From the NCBI RefSeq assembly GCF_002150765.1, contig NZ_MUYM01000048.1, positions 60,445 through 118,097 of the forward strand: a stretch of DNA of 57,653 nt, read 5' to 3'. Position numbers and translations under genes: made by a program. The notes under the pieces are model-generated. The model did no database searches. It had not been told where the DNA came from and saw only the letters and a list, made by a program, of their open reading frames with translations. The DNA is from Lentzea kentuckyensis (GTDB lineage: Bacteria; Actinomycetota; Actinomycetes; Mycobacteriales; Pseudonocardiaceae). Below, piece by piece: positions 7,662 to 16,694 of the stretch; positions within the stretch are counted from its first letter, which is position 1, and each line of letters opens with the position of its first letter.

Positions 7662-9076
7662 TGGACAGGCTCACCGCGGCGGAACTGCGCGAGCTCTTCC
7701 TGTTCGAGAAGCTCGACCAGGAACAGCTGGACTGGCTGGCCGGACACGGCCACATCGAGACCCGCGAGGCAGGCACGCCCGTGCTCACCGAAGGCGAGCC
7801 CGCGACGTGCTTCTTCGTGCTGCTCGAAGGAACAGTCGCCCTCTGCCGCACCATCGGCGGCCAGCGGATCGAGGTGAGCCGCAGCAACCTGCGCGGCTCG
7901 TACTTCGGCGCCACCCAGGCCTACCTGGAGCTCGACCAGCCGACCTACCAGATGACCGTCGAGTCGATCACCGCCACGTCGATGCTGCAGTTCGACGCCG
8001 ACGAGTTCGGGCCGATGATCCGCACGTGGTTCCCGATGGCGATGCACCTGCTGGAGGGCCTGTTCTGGGGCATGCGCAACACCCAGGCGACGGTGGGCCA
8101 GCACGAACGGCTCACCGCGCTCGGCGCACTGTCCGCGGGCCTCACCCACGAACTCAACAACCCGGCCGCGGCCGCCGTGCGGGCCACCGCGGCGTTGCGC
8201 GAACGGGTCGCGGGAATGCGGCACAAACTCGCTTTGCTGGCACAAGGAGCGATCGACCCGTCCGTGCTGCCGGCCCTGGTCAAGCTGCAGGAGAAGGCGG
8301 TCGAACGAGTCGCCAAGGCGCCGAAGCTCAGCCCGCTGGAGGCCAGCGACGCCGAGGACGAGGTCGCAGACTGGCTCGACGACCACGACATCGGCGGCGG
8401 CTGGGACGTCGCGCCCGTCCTGGTCGCGGCCGGGCTGGACGTCGAGTGGCTGGAAAGCTCGCTCACGTCGTGCCCGGCGGCCGTCACCGGATCCGCCGTG
8501 CACTGGCTCAGGTACACGGTCGAGACCGAGATGCTGATGAACGAGATCGAGGACGCCACCACCCGAGTGTCCACTTTGGTCGGTGCGGCCAAGCAGTACT
8601 CGCAGATGGACCGCGCCCCGTTCCAGGTGGTCGACGTGCACGAGCTGCTCGACTCCACCCTGGTCATGTTCGGCGGCAAGCTCGCGGACGTCCAGGTCGT
8701 CAAGGAGTACGACCGCACACTCCCCCGCATCTCCGCGTACGCCGGCGAGCTCAACCAGGTGTGGACGAACATGATCGACAACGCCCTGAGCGCGATGAAC
8801 GGTTCGGGAACGCTGACCGTGCGGACCTTCCGGCAGGACAGGCATCTCGTCGTGGAGATCGGCGACACCGGCCCCGGCATCCCGGCGGAGGTGAAAAGCC
8901 GGATCTTCGAACCGTTCTTCACCACCAAGCCGGTCGGCGAGGGCACCGGACTCGGGCTGGAGATCTCGTGGCGGATCGTGGTCAACAAGCACCACGGCGC
9001 CATCCGGGTGGAGTCGGTGCCGGGCGACACGCGGTTCCGGGTCCTGCTGCCCCTGGACGCGACAGGATCGAATTGA
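7661..9076 (+). CDS. Cyclic-nucleotide-binding histidine kinase
   Basis: Cytosolic sensor kinase of 471 residues without membrane segments. Residues about 12-135 are a cNMP-binding/Crp-type beta-roll (LFLFEKLDQEQLDWLA, then VLTEGEPATCFFVLLEGTVAL). The H-box is GLTHELNNPAA with H163. A long helical insert precedes the ATPase domain, whose motifs are N-box NMIDNALSAM, G1 GDTGPGI, F-box FEPFFTTKP and G2 GEGTGLGL. Start ATG 7661 overlaps the previous stop (TGATG) and has AGAGG five bases upstream. It is the obvious partner for the receiver domain in the gene before it. Whether cAMP, another nucleotide or nothing is bound is not clear from sequence. Confidence 0.92.
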   Translation: MDRLTAAELRELFLFEKLDQEQLDWLAGHGHIETREAGTPVLTEGEPATCFFVLLEGTVALCRTIGGQRIEVSRSNLRGSYFGATQAYLELDQPTYQMTVESITATSMLQFDADEFGPMIRTWFPMAMHLLEGLFWGMRNTQATVGQHERLTALGALSAGLTHELNNPAAAAVRATAALRERVAGMRHKLALLAQGAIDPSVLPALVKLQEKAVERVAKAPKLSPLEASDAEDEVADWLDDHDIGGGWDVAPVLVAAGLDVEWLESSLTSCPAAVTGSAVHWLRYTVETEMLMNEIEDATTRVSTLVGAAKQYSQMDRAPFQVVDVHELLDSTLVMFGGKLADVQVVKEYDRTLPRISAYAGELNQVWTNMIDNALSAMNGSGTLTVRTFRQDRHLVVEIGDTGPGIPAEVKSRIFEPFFTTKPVGEGTGLGLEISWRIVVNKHHGAIRVESVPGDTRFRVLLPLDATGSN

Positions 9077-9097
9077 TCGAATCGCCGAGGCTCCAGT

Positions 9098-9111
9098 TGT
9101 TAACGCTAATG
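9098..9111. promoter_or_regulatory. LacI-type operator, copy 1
   Basis: TGTTAACGCTAATG, 12 of 14 matches to the TGTTARCGCTAACA motif that recurs at five other points in the window, here upstream of a GH43 gene. Confidence 0.5.
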
Positions 9112-9195
9112 TGATCACTGACGACCACTTTCACCAGCTCCGCTGCAGGCCAGTCAAGACATGACCATTGCCAAGAGCCCGGCCCTGGCCACATA

Positions 9196-9209
9196 GTGTT
9201 AGCGCTCAC
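9196..9209. promoter_or_regulatory. LacI-type operator, copy 2 (degenerate)
   Basis: GTGTTAGCGCTCAC, a weaker relative of the same motif with the conserved AGCGCT core, 36 bases before the GH43 start. Two sites about 100 bases apart suit repression by looping. Confidence 0.4.
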
Positions 9210-9245
9210 CATCCGGTGCCTCCCACTGTCGCTAGGAGCCGGTTC

Positions 9246-10583
9246 ATGCGTTCGTCCCTGCTGGTCGCCGTCACCACCGCGCTCACGGTCGTGACAGCCG
9301 CCGCCGCCACCCAGCCGGTCGCGTCGGCCGCCGGGCCCGTACCGCACTACCTGATGACCGCGTTCACCAACAGCAGCGAGTCGAACATGTACGTCTACGA
9401 CTCCCCGAACGCGACCAGCTTCACCCAGGTCAGGGCCAACGCCTACACGCCACCGTCCGGTCTCATCCGCGATCCCAGCGTCATCCGGCACACGGACGGC
9501 TACTACTACATCGTCTACACGACGAACTGGACTGGCGACACGATCGGTTTCGCCCGCAGCACCGACTACGTGAACTGGACGTTCCTGCGCAACGTCCGGG
9601 TCGGCCTCAACGGCGCCACCGGCAGCACGTGGGCACCGGAGTGGTTCAAGGACTCCGACGGCAGCGTGCACGTGATCTTCTCCGCGTCCACGGCCGGGAC
9701 GGCGGGACAGTTCCGCCCGTACCGGATCACCGCGACGAACGCGGACCTGTCCGCGTGGACGAGCCCGGTCGCGCTCGGCATCCCGGCCAACTACATCGAC
9801 AGCTTCGTGGTCAAGGACGGCGGGACGTACCACAACTTCCTCAAGAACGAGACCACCAAGTACATCGAGCACGCCACGGCCACGTCGCTGAACGGGCCGT
9901 GGACGTTCGTCGGCACCGGCAACTGGGCGGGCTGGGGCTCCGGGCTCGAAGGACCCGCGGTCGTGCGGCTGCCCGACGGGCGGTGGCGGATCTACTTCGA
10001 CCAGTACGGCCAGAAGCGCTACTTCTACGCCGACGGCGCGAACCTGAACACCTTCGGTGCCAAGACGGAGCTGGCCGGCCTGTCCGGCACCGCCCGGCAC
10101 TTCACGGTGCTGCGCGAGGATTCCGGTGACGGCATCGCGGTCGCGACGGGCAACCGGTCGCTGCGTTCGGTCAACTACCCCGACCGCTACCTCCGGCATC
10201 GCGACAACCTGGCCTACGTCGAGCAGGTGAGCTCCTCCAGCAGCGCGTCCGCCCGTCAGGACGCGACCTTCACCGTCGTGGCAGGCCTCGCGAACGCCGG
10301 CTGCTACTCGCTGCGGTCGGTGAACTTCCCCGACCGCTACCTGCGGCACTACGACTTCCGCATCCGGCTGGACACCAACACCGGCGACCCGGTGTTCGCC
10401 CGCGACGCCACGTTCTGCGGTCGCGCCGGCCTCGCGGGCGGCGGCAGCACGTCGTTCGAGTCCTACTCCCACCCCGGCCGCTTCCTGCGCCACTACGGCT
10501 TCGAGATGCGCGTCGACTGGCGCACGTCCGACGCGGCGTTCGCCAACGACGCCTCGTTCACCGTGACCGCGCCACTGGCCTGA
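9246..10583 (+). CDS. Secreted GH43 arabinofuranosidase-type enzyme with CBM42
   Basis: Extracellular enzyme of 445 residues. Signal peptide (MRSSLLVAV to PVASAA), then a GH43 five-blade propeller with the base aspartate in IRDPSVIRH and a likely acid glutamate in LEGPAVV. From about residue 305 an AbfB/CBM42 trefoil with three repeats follows (SVNYPDRYLRH, SVNFPDRYLRH, SYSHPGRFLRH), which binds arabinofuranose side chains. Activity is probably alpha-L-arabinofuranosidase or exo-arabinanase; the exact linkage cannot be given. AGGAG precedes ATG 9246. Two LacI-type sites lie upstream. Architecture matches the GH43 gene at 29243, suggesting a paralogous pair. Confidence 0.9.
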   Translation: MRSSLLVAVTTALTVVTAAAATQPVASAAGPVPHYLMTAFTNSSESNMYVYDSPNATSFTQVRANAYTPPSGLIRDPSVIRHTDGYYYIVYTTNWTGDTIGFARSTDYVNWTFLRNVRVGLNGATGSTWAPEWFKDSDGSVHVIFSASTAGTAGQFRPYRITATNADLSAWTSPVALGIPANYIDSFVVKDGGTYHNFLKNETTKYIEHATATSLNGPWTFVGTGNWAGWGSGLEGPAVVRLPDGRWRIYFDQYGQKRYFYADGANLNTFGAKTELAGLSGTARHFTVLREDSGDGIAVATGNRSLRSVNYPDRYLRHRDNLAYVEQVSSSSSASARQDATFTVVAGLANAGCYSLRSVNFPDRYLRHYDFRIRLDTNTGDPVFARDATFCGRAGLAGGGSTSFESYSHPGRFLRHYGFEMRVDWRTSDAAFANDASFTVTAPLA

Positions 10584-10614
10584 AAACACACTCACGACTG
10601 CGCATCGCGCGGAA

Positions 10615-10628
10615 TGGACTGATCAGTC
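10615..10628. promoter_or_regulatory. Palindromic operator TGGACTGATCAGTC
   Basis: The core ACTGATCAGT is a perfect palindrome ending just before the GTG of the second GH43 gene. The same 14 bases recur within a longer palindrome at 36554-36569, so both may be bound by one TetR- or GntR-type protein not identified here. Confidence 0.45.
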
Positions 10629-10629
10629 A

Positions 10630-11994
10630 GTGAAAAGGACGATCCACAGTGGACACAACCGCCGCGGACGAACCCTGCTCGCCCTGTGCACGCTCGTCGG
10701 TGCCGCTCTGGTGAGCGGTGCCCAGCCGGCCAGCGCCGCCAACCCGATCATCCCCGACCGCTTCGTCGCGGATCCGTCCGCGCACGTGTTCAACGGGCGG
10801 GTGCACCTCTACGTCACCGACGACCAGACGAACAGCGGCACCTACTGGGACTCGAACTCGTGGCGGTCCTACTCGTCGTCGAACCTGGTCGACTGGACCG
10901 ACCACGGTGACATCTTCTCGATCCGGGGCGGCTTCTCCTGGGCGAGCCAGTACGCCTGGGCTCCCGGTGCGGCGGCCGGGAACGGGCGCTTCTACCTCTA
11001 CCTGCCGGTGGACCGGACCAAGATCGGTGTCGCCGTCTCGTCGTCACCGCAGGGGCCCTTCACCGACGCCAGGGGCAGCGCCCTGATCGACAAGGCCCGC
11101 GACACCAACGTCGGTGCCGAACCGATCGACCCGATGATCTTCACCGACACCGACGGCTCGTCCTACCTGTACTTCGGCACCCGCACGCCGAAGGTGGTGC
11201 GACTGGGCGCGGACATGACGTCCACGACCGGGCCCATCGAGGACGTCCGCCTGACCGGCTCGACCCAGTACGGCGAGGCACCGCACCTGCACAAGGTCGG
11301 CGGCACCTACTACTTCTCGTACTCGACCGGCTGGCCGGGACAGATCCACTACGCCACCGGCACGTCCCCGCTGGGCCCGTTCACCTACCGCGGCGTGATC
11401 CTCGACTACGTCAACGTCAGCACGAACCACCACTCGATCTTCGAGTACCAAGGCCAGTCGTACATCGCCTATCACAAGAACGCCCGCGCGGGCGGCGGTG
11501 AGTACAAGCGGTCTGTCGTGATGGACCGCCTCTACTACAACGCCGACGGCACGATCCGCACGGTCACCCAGACATCCGGCGGGGTGGGCCCGTTCGCGAC
11601 GTTCACCGCGCAGCACAGCGATCTGCGGCTCGACACCTCGGGATCCGCCGTGCAGCAGGCGACCCCGTCGGCCGCCCAGTCCCAGCACTGGCAGCTCCGC
11701 ACCAGGACGAGCGGTCACGTCGAGGTCGTCAACCGGGCCTCCGGCTCGTGCCTGGACGTGCCCGGCGGTTCCACAGTGGACGGCACGAACGTGGTCCAGT
11801 CGCCGTGCGACAACAGCGACAACCAGCAGTGGACCGTCCGGGACGCCGACGCGACGACCGTGTCACTCGTCAACCGCGTCAGCGGCAAGTGCCTCGACGT
11901 CCCGTCGTTGAGCAAGGTGAGCGGGACCAAGCTCATCCAGTGGACGTGCAACGGCGGCGCGAACCAGCGCTGGCGCCGCTCAGCGGTCCAGTAG
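10630..11994 (+). CDS. Secreted GH43 enzyme with C-terminal ricin-B/CBM13
   Basis: Extracellular glycosidase of 454 residues. Signal peptide (MKRTIHSGHNRRGR, hydrophobic core, ending PASAA), then a GH43 propeller with aspartates in FVADPSAHV and EPIDPMIF and a glutamate in YGEAPHLH. A ricin-B trefoil follows (repeats SCLDVPGGST..NQQW and KCLDVPSLSK..NQRW). This is the arabinofuranosidase/beta-xylosidase branch of GH43; the substrate is not certain. GTG 10630 is the only reasonable start, but it has no ribosome site and lies directly behind a palindrome. It follows the CBM42-GH43 gene by 46 bases. Its end overlaps the convergent rhamnose mutarotase by 15 bases. Confidence 0.88.
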   Translation: MKRTIHSGHNRRGRTLLALCTLVGAALVSGAQPASAANPIIPDRFVADPSAHVFNGRVHLYVTDDQTNSGTYWDSNSWRSYSSSNLVDWTDHGDIFSIRGGFSWASQYAWAPGAAAGNGRFYLYLPVDRTKIGVAVSSSPQGPFTDARGSALIDKARDTNVGAEPIDPMIFTDTDGSSYLYFGTRTPKVVRLGADMTSTTGPIEDVRLTGSTQYGEAPHLHKVGGTYYFSYSTGWPGQIHYATGTSPLGPFTYRGVILDYVNVSTNHHSIFEYQGQSYIAYHKNARAGGGEYKRSVVMDRLYYNADGTIRTVTQTSGGVGPFATFTAQHSDLRLDTSGSAVQQATPSAAQSQHWQLRTRTSGHVEVVNRASGSCLDVPGGSTVDGTNVVQSPCDNSDNQQWTVRDADATTVSLVNRVSGKCLDVPSLSKVSGTKLIQWTCNGGANQRWRRSAVQ

Positions 11995-12339
11995 CGGAGG
12001 CTGCGGGTCGTTCAGGTGCCACACCTCCCGCATCGGCGCCCACCAGTGACCGGACCCGGCCGGGGCCAGCGACTCCTGGCACGGGTCCGTGAACGTCCAC
12101 CAGCGCTGCGTCTCGGGATCGGCGGCGATCCGGGTCTGGTCGGCGTCGTGGTCGTCGCCGATGTACTCGTAGTAGCCGAAGAGCAGGTCGCCGTGCAGGA
12201 AGATGCTGAAGTTGCGGATGTTCGCGTCGAGCAGCGTTTGCTCGACGGCGGGCCACACATCGGCGTGCAGCCGCAGGTATTCCTCACGTCGTTCCGGCCG
12301 TAGGCGGATCACCATGCCGTAGCGCTGGGTGTCGGTCAT
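11980..12339 (-). CDS. rhaM: L-rhamnose mutarotase
   Basis: Small cytosolic enzyme of 119 residues that interconverts the alpha and beta anomers of L-rhamnose. It has the family pattern: RYGMVIRLRPERREEYLRLH with the catalytic-type histidine, NIRNFSIFLHGDLLFGYYEY, then QRWWTFTDPCQ. ATG 12339 has GAGGAGAA upstream; it begins 32 bases after the dehydratase gene and is the last gene of the operon running from 16609. Its presence is the main clue that the operon handles L-rhamnose or a close 6-deoxyhexose. Confidence 0.93.
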   Translation of the reverse strand: MTDTQRYGMVIRLRPERREEYLRLHADVWPAVEQTLLDANIRNFSIFLHGDLLFGYYEYIGDDHDADQTRIAADPETQRWWTFTDPCQESLAPAGSGHWWAPMREVWHLNDPQPPLLDR

Positions 12340-12371
12340 GTGCTTCTCCTCGGCAGCGTTCGGGCAGGTGG

Positions 12372-13553
12372 TCACGCGTTGAGCACGGCGTTCTCGGGCT
12401 CGCTGCCCGCCTCGATCGCGTGCAGGCGGCGCCCGGCGCGTTCGGGCCGGATGTGCGAACCGCCGGCCAGCGGATCGGGCAGCAGGTGGCTCGACGCGGC
12501 GATCGTCTCCTCGTCGATGCGTACACCCAGGCCGGGACTGTCGCCGAGGACGTAGGCGCCGCCCTCGACGCGCAGGTCCACCGAGACGCCCAGCGGTGGC
12601 CGCAGATCCTGCAGTTCGCTCACCAGGTGGTTGGGCACTGACGTCGCAGCGTGCAGCAGACCGGCCGGTGTCGTGCCGATGGGGCTGACCGGCAGGTCGT
12701 GCGCGTGCGCGAGGGTGGCGACGCGCAGGAAGTGGGTGATGCCCCAGACGGCGGCCGTCTGCACGATGTCCACTGCCCCGGCGGCGATGAGCGCCCGGTG
12801 TTGTTCGAGGCCGGTGAGGTTCTCGCCGGTGGCGACCGAGGCGCGGATGCCGCGGCCGACCGCCGCGTGGCCTTCCACGTCCCAGCGCCGGACCGGTTCC
12901 TCGATCCAGGTGAGGTCGAGGGTGCGTTCGAGTTCGCTCACGTACCGGACCGCCTGCTTGCGGGTCCAGGTCTCGTTGACGTCGAGCATCAGGCTCGGCC
13001 GCGCGCCGCGGCAGGACTTGGCCAGGACGTCGCGGACCAGGCTGAGGCGGTACCGGTCGTGCTCGACGTCGAGACCGCCCTTGATCTTCGCCGCGCGCAG
13101 GCCGAGGTCGGCGTAGGCCTGGTACACCGCGACGAACTCCGTGTCGTCCAGCGCGATGTCCAGCGCCGAGGCATAGGCGGGCACGCGGCGGTCGCGGCCG
13201 CCGAGCAACCGCCACAACGGTTCTCCCGCGGCCTGGGCCTTGATGTCCCACAACGCGGTGTCGATGGCGCCGATCGTGCCGAACACCGCGCCGGCGTGGC
13301 CCGCCTTGAACGTCCGGCGCAGCATCCGGTCGTAGAGCGCCGAGACGGCCCGCGGATCCTCGCCCTCGATCGCGGCGAAGATGCTTTCGACCTCCACGTG
13401 CGGGCCGAGCCCGACGCCGCTGATGCCGGAGTCGGTCTCCACGACGACTAGTGGGACCCGGACGAGACCGTCGGCGTAGACACCGTTGGCGTCGCCGACC
13501 GGGCGGCCCCAGTTCTGAACCGTGGTGAGGGTCCGCAGACCGGTGATGCGCAT
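12372..13553 (-). CDS. Enolase-superfamily sugar-acid dehydratase (mandelate racemase-like)
   Basis: Cytosolic Mg2+-dependent enzyme of 393 residues from the mandelate racemase/muconate lactonizing branch. The N-terminal capping domain is followed by a barrel with KIK (K156, K158), metal ligands D191 (MLDVNETW), E218 (WIEEP) and E244 (ATGENL). Next to a rhamnose mutarotase, dehydration of L-rhamnonate or L-fuconate to a 2-keto-3-deoxy acid is the likeliest role (inference). Epimerase activity is the alternative. The start lies one base after the permease stop, with GAAGGG inside the end of that gene. Confidence 0.82.
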   Translation of the reverse strand: MRITGLRTLTTVQNWGRPVGDANGVYADGLVRVPLVVVETDSGISGVGLGPHVEVESIFAAIEGEDPRAVSALYDRMLRRTFKAGHAGAVFGTIGAIDTALWDIKAQAAGEPLWRLLGGRDRRVPAYASALDIALDDTEFVAVYQAYADLGLRAAKIKGGLDVEHDRYRLSLVRDVLAKSCRGARPSLMLDVNETWTRKQAVRYVSELERTLDLTWIEEPVRRWDVEGHAAVGRGIRASVATGENLTGLEQHRALIAAGAVDIVQTAAVWGITHFLRVATLAHAHDLPVSPIGTTPAGLLHAATSVPNHLVSELQDLRPPLGVSVDLRVEGGAYVLGDSPGLGVRIDEETIAASSHLLPDPLAGGSHIRPERAGRRLHAIEAGSEPENAVLNA

Positions 13554-13554
13554 G

Positions 13555-14376
13555 TCAGCCCTTCGTGGACCCGGCGGTGACACCGTCGGCGATCTGGCGT
13601 TGCAGGAACAGGTAGACGACCAGGACCGGGATCGCGGCGATCAGCACACCGGACGCGAACGTCGGAATGTCGTCGGAGTACTGGCCGCGCAACGACGTCA
13701 CGCCGACCATGAGCGTGCGGTGCTCCGCGGACGGCATCATCAGCAACGAGATGAGCACGTCGTTCCAGCAGAACAGCGCGTTGAGCACACCGACGGACAA
13801 CAGCGCGGGCGTCCCGATCGGGAGCATGATCCGCCAGTAGACCCCGTAGACCGTGTTCCCGTCGATGCGCGCGGCGTCGACGATGTCCGGTGGCACGGTC
13901 GAGTAGTAGCTGGTCAGCAGGAAGATCGTGAACGGCAGGAACTGCGCCACGTAGGCGAGCACCAGTCCCGGGTAGGTGTCGACGAGACCGGTGTCCGCCA
14001 TGATCCGCGCCAGCGGCACCATGATCACCTGGAACGGGATGAACAACGCGGCGAGAACGCCCAGGAAGAGCGTGGACGAACCGCGGAACTTCAACCGGGC
14101 CAACGCGAAACCCGCCATCGACCCGAACAACAGCAGCAGCGCCACCGAGAACGCCACGACGATCACCGAATTGAGGAAATAGCGGGACATCCCGACGGTC
14201 GTCCACGCCTTGACGACGTTGTCCAGGCTCAGCGAGTCGGCCAGGGAGAACCGGTCGAGGACGTACTCGCGCCGGGTCTTCATGGCGACGTTGGTGGTGA
14301 ACACCAGCGGGTAGATCGTGGCCAGTGCGAGCGCGGCCATCGGGACCGCGACGACCCATCTGGTCGACCTGGACAT
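13555..14376 (-). CDS. Carbohydrate ABC permease, MalG type
   Basis: Inner-membrane permease of 273 residues with about six membrane segments and the EAA loop as DAARIDGNTVYGVYWRIMLP, which contacts the ATPase. The C-terminus GVTAGSTKG is typical of MalG-like subunits. Its ATG shares one base with the stop of the MalF-type gene (TGATG). No ATPase gene lies in the operon, so it probably uses a shared MsiK-type ATPase, as is usual for actinobacterial CUT1 importers. Confidence 0.92.
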   Translation of the reverse strand: MSRSTRWVVAVPMAALALATIYPLVFTTNVAMKTRREYVLDRFSLADSLSLDNVVKAWTTVGMSRYFLNSVIVVAFSVALLLLFGSMAGFALARLKFRGSSTLFLGVLAALFIPFQVIMVPLARIMADTGLVDTYPGLVLAYVAQFLPFTIFLLTSYYSTVPPDIVDAARIDGNTVYGVYWRIMLPIGTPALLSVGVLNALFCWNDVLISLLMMPSAEHRTLMVGVTSLRGQYSDDIPTFASGVLIAAIPVLVVYLFLQRQIADGVTAGSTKG

Positions 14377-15332
14377 CAGTCCTCCTTGCCCGTGCGTCGC
14401 AGGATGCCGATCTGGGCCAGTCCCACCACGAGCATGATCAGGAACAGCGCCGTGGACGCCGCGGAGGCGAGCGCGGGCTGGTTCATCTGTCCCTGCTGGA
14501 TCCAGACGTAGTACTCGGGCAGGTAGGTCGACCCCTCCGGCCCGCCGCTGGTCATCACGTACAGCAGGCCGAACATCGACGTCAGCATGCCGATCATGGT
14601 CGTCACGAAGACGAACTGGATGGTCCGCGACAGGCCGGGGACGATCACGTGCCGGACGGTCTGCGCGAACGACGCGCCGTCCACCTTCGCGGCGTCCAGC
14701 AACGACGCGTCGAGGGTCGCGAACCCGGCCAGGAAGACCACGAGCGCCATGCCGAACGTCGCCCAGACGTGCACCCCGACGACCGCGAAGATCGCCACAT
14801 CGGGATCGCCGAGCCAGTCCACCGGCCCGATGCCCACACCGGCGAGCACCGCGTTGAGCGGACCGTCGAACGCCAGCAGCAGGTTGAAGATCGCGCCGAC
14901 GATCACCGGCGACAGCACGGCGGGAAAGAAGTAGACGCCGCGGTAGACGCGGTGCCCCGGCACTTTCAGGTAGATGAACGTCGCGAGCAGACCGGGGATC
15001 GCCACCGCGACCGGCAACAGCACCACGAGCAGGCCCACGTTGCGCAACGCGGTGCGGAAGAGCGGATCACCCAGCAGCGTCAGGTAGTTGTCGAAACCGA
15101 CCATCATGCCGTCGCGGTCGCCGTCGCCGGTGAAGGAGAAGTTGATCCCGAGCACCAGCGGCCACAGCCGCAGCCCCGCGATGATCAGGATGGCCGGCGC
15201 CAGCAGTACCAGGGGCGCGAACCGCTCGGCCCGTGATCCCCCGCGGTTGCGCCGTGGCGACGTGACACCGGCGGCCTCCACTGTGGACGCGGTGGGCGCC
15301 GCGTCCACAGTGGACAAGGACTGTGCGGCCAC
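14376..15332 (-). CDS. Carbohydrate ABC permease, MalF type
   Basis: Inner-membrane permease of about 318 residues with six membrane segments after a basic N-terminus (SPRRNRGGSRAERF) and the EAA loop DAAKVDGASFAQTVRHVIVP. The frame is open far upstream, inside the lipoprotein gene; GTG 15332 overlaps that gene's stop by a few bases and is taken as start, but the GTG near 15313 is also possible. The start region carries two copies of TCCACWGTGGA (15277-15287, 15304-15314). Confidence 0.88.
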   Translation of the reverse strand: MAAQSLSTVDAAPTASTVEAAGVTSPRRNRGGSRAERFAPLVLLAPAILIIAGLRLWPLVLGINFSFTGDGDRDGMMVGFDNYLTLLGDPLFRTALRNVGLLVVLLPVAVAIPGLLATFIYLKVPGHRVYRGVYFFPAVLSPVIVGAIFNLLLAFDGPLNAVLAGVGIGPVDWLGDPDVAIFAVVGVHVWATFGMALVVFLAGFATLDASLLDAAKVDGASFAQTVRHVIVPGLSRTIQFVFVTTMIGMLTSMFGLLYVMTSGGPEGSTYLPEYYVWIQQGQMNQPALASAASTALFLIMLVVGLAQIGILRRTGKED

Positions 15333-15337
15333 GTCGA

Positions 15338-16609
15338 TCAGCCGGTCTTGTCGGAGGCGGCCAGCTGCTGCAGCACCTCGTCCACCGTGATCGAGCCGCT
15401 GAGCAACTGCTGGGAGAGGCGCCCCATGAGGTCGATCGTCTTGGACCCCAGGGCGACGTGCAGGGCGGGCTTGCCGGTCTTGACCTCCGAGACGATGGTC
15501 TTGACGGCCGGGCCACCGGCGGAGGTGTCGATCGTGGTGTCGGACGCGATCGCGCCACCGTCGAGGTAGAACGCCTTGAGTGCCTCGGTGGACGTCAGCG
15601 ATCGCACGAGATCCGCCGCCAGCTTCGGGTCCTTGGTCCACTTCGCCACCGCGTAGCCGATGCCGCCGTCGAACGGCAGACTCGGCTTCGCCGCGGGATT
15701 GATCACGGGCGCCTGCGTGACGCCGACCTTCTCCGCGGTGAGGAACTCGGCGAAGTCCTTCCAGTGCCCCACATCGGACATCAGGCCGATGACGTTGGCC
15801 GCCTTGCCCGAGTTGAAGGCCGCGAACGCGTCGTTGAACATCGCGGTGGAGTTGGCGCCGTCGGTGTTGAGCCCGGAGTCACCGGCCTGCTTCCAGAGCT
15901 CGAAGATCTTCTTGACGTTCGCCGAGGACCAGTTCCGCTTCCCCGCGATCCAGTCGTCGTACTCCTGCGGAGTCAGCACAGCGGAACCCAAGGCGGACAA
16001 CCAGAACTGGATGCCGATGCCCTCCTTGTTGCCCAGCGCGAAGCACTTCGCCCCGGTCTTCTGGGTGACGGCACCGCAGTTCTTCACGAAGTCGTCCCAC
16101 GTCTTCGCGGGCGCGTCGGGGTTGAGACCGGCCTTCTGGTAGAGGTCCTTGTTGTAGTAGATCGGGTGCCCCTGCAGCGTCACCGGCTCGGCGTAGACCT
16201 TGCCCGCCTTGGTGAACGCGTCCCAACCGGCCAGCCGCTGCCGGTCGTCGGCCACATAGGAGTCCAGCGGGGCGAGCGCGTCCGAGCGGTCGCGAATCTG
16301 GCCGCCGCCGTTGAACAGCATGACGTCCGGCCCCTTGCCGGACTGGATGGCCGCGCCGAGCAACGTGTAGTACTGGTCGAACGGCTGAGCCACGAACTCG
16401 ACGTTCACGCCGGGATGCTTCTTCGCGAAGTCGTCCTTCGCCTTCTGCACATAGCCCGCCGCCTTCGGGTCGCCCGACTTCCAGTCCCAGACCACGAGCT
16501 TGTCGCCGGAACCACCGGACGACGAGCCCGGACCGGAGGCGCTGCCACAACCGGCTGTCAGCGTCAGTCCCACCACCAGGACCGCGGAACACAGGGTGCG
16601 CTGCTTCAT
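15338..16609 (-). CDS. Sugar-binding lipoprotein of CUT1 ABC importer
   Basis: Extracellular solute-binding lipoprotein of 423 residues (family 1). The signal ends with lipobox LTAGC, followed by a Gly/Ser-rich tether. The mature part has the typical VVWDWKSGDP start and the GPDVMLFNGGGQ and PIYYNKDLYQKAGLNPD regions. It is the first gene of the operon reading left to the rhamnose mutarotase, so it probably binds rhamnose or a rhamnose-containing oligosaccharide (inference). GGGAAG precedes the ATG. A GntR operator-like palindrome lies 71 bases upstream. Confidence 0.92.
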   Translation of the reverse strand: MKQRTLCSAVLVVGLTLTAGCGSASGPGSSSGGSGDKLVVWDWKSGDPKAAGYVQKAKDDFAKKHPGVNVEFVAQPFDQYYTLLGAAIQSGKGPDVMLFNGGGQIRDRSDALAPLDSYVADDRQRLAGWDAFTKAGKVYAEPVTLQGHPIYYNKDLYQKAGLNPDAPAKTWDDFVKNCGAVTQKTGAKCFALGNKEGIGIQFWLSALGSAVLTPQEYDDWIAGKRNWSSANVKKIFELWKQAGDSGLNTDGANSTAMFNDAFAAFNSGKAANVIGLMSDVGHWKDFAEFLTAEKVGVTQAPVINPAAKPSLPFDGGIGYAVAKWTKDPKLAADLVRSLTSTEALKAFYLDGGAIASDTTIDTSAGGPAVKTIVSEVKTGKPALHVALGSKTIDLMGRLSQQLLSGSITVDEVLQQLAASDKTG

Positions 16610-16679
16610 CGCTGCTCACTTCCCGAGACGGTGGCCGGGCGGCGAGGGCCCGGACGAAGTGAGCTGAACGTAAGTCGTA

Positions 16680-16694
16680 TGACGTATTACGTCA
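16680..16694. promoter_or_regulatory. GntR operator TGACGTA-T-TACGTCA
   Basis: Perfect 7-bp inverted repeat with one central base, between the divergent importer operon and the GntR gene. Size and symmetry are as for FadR-subfamily sites. A TAGACT -10-like box for the regulator gene is at 16710-16715, so the site is placed to control both directions. Confidence 0.7.

Noticed and set aside
14325..15236. Plus-strand frame of about 300 codons rich in His/Asp/Arg
   Set aside because: Antisense shadow of the two permease genes; the low-complexity charged composition is the usual mirror of membrane-protein codons.
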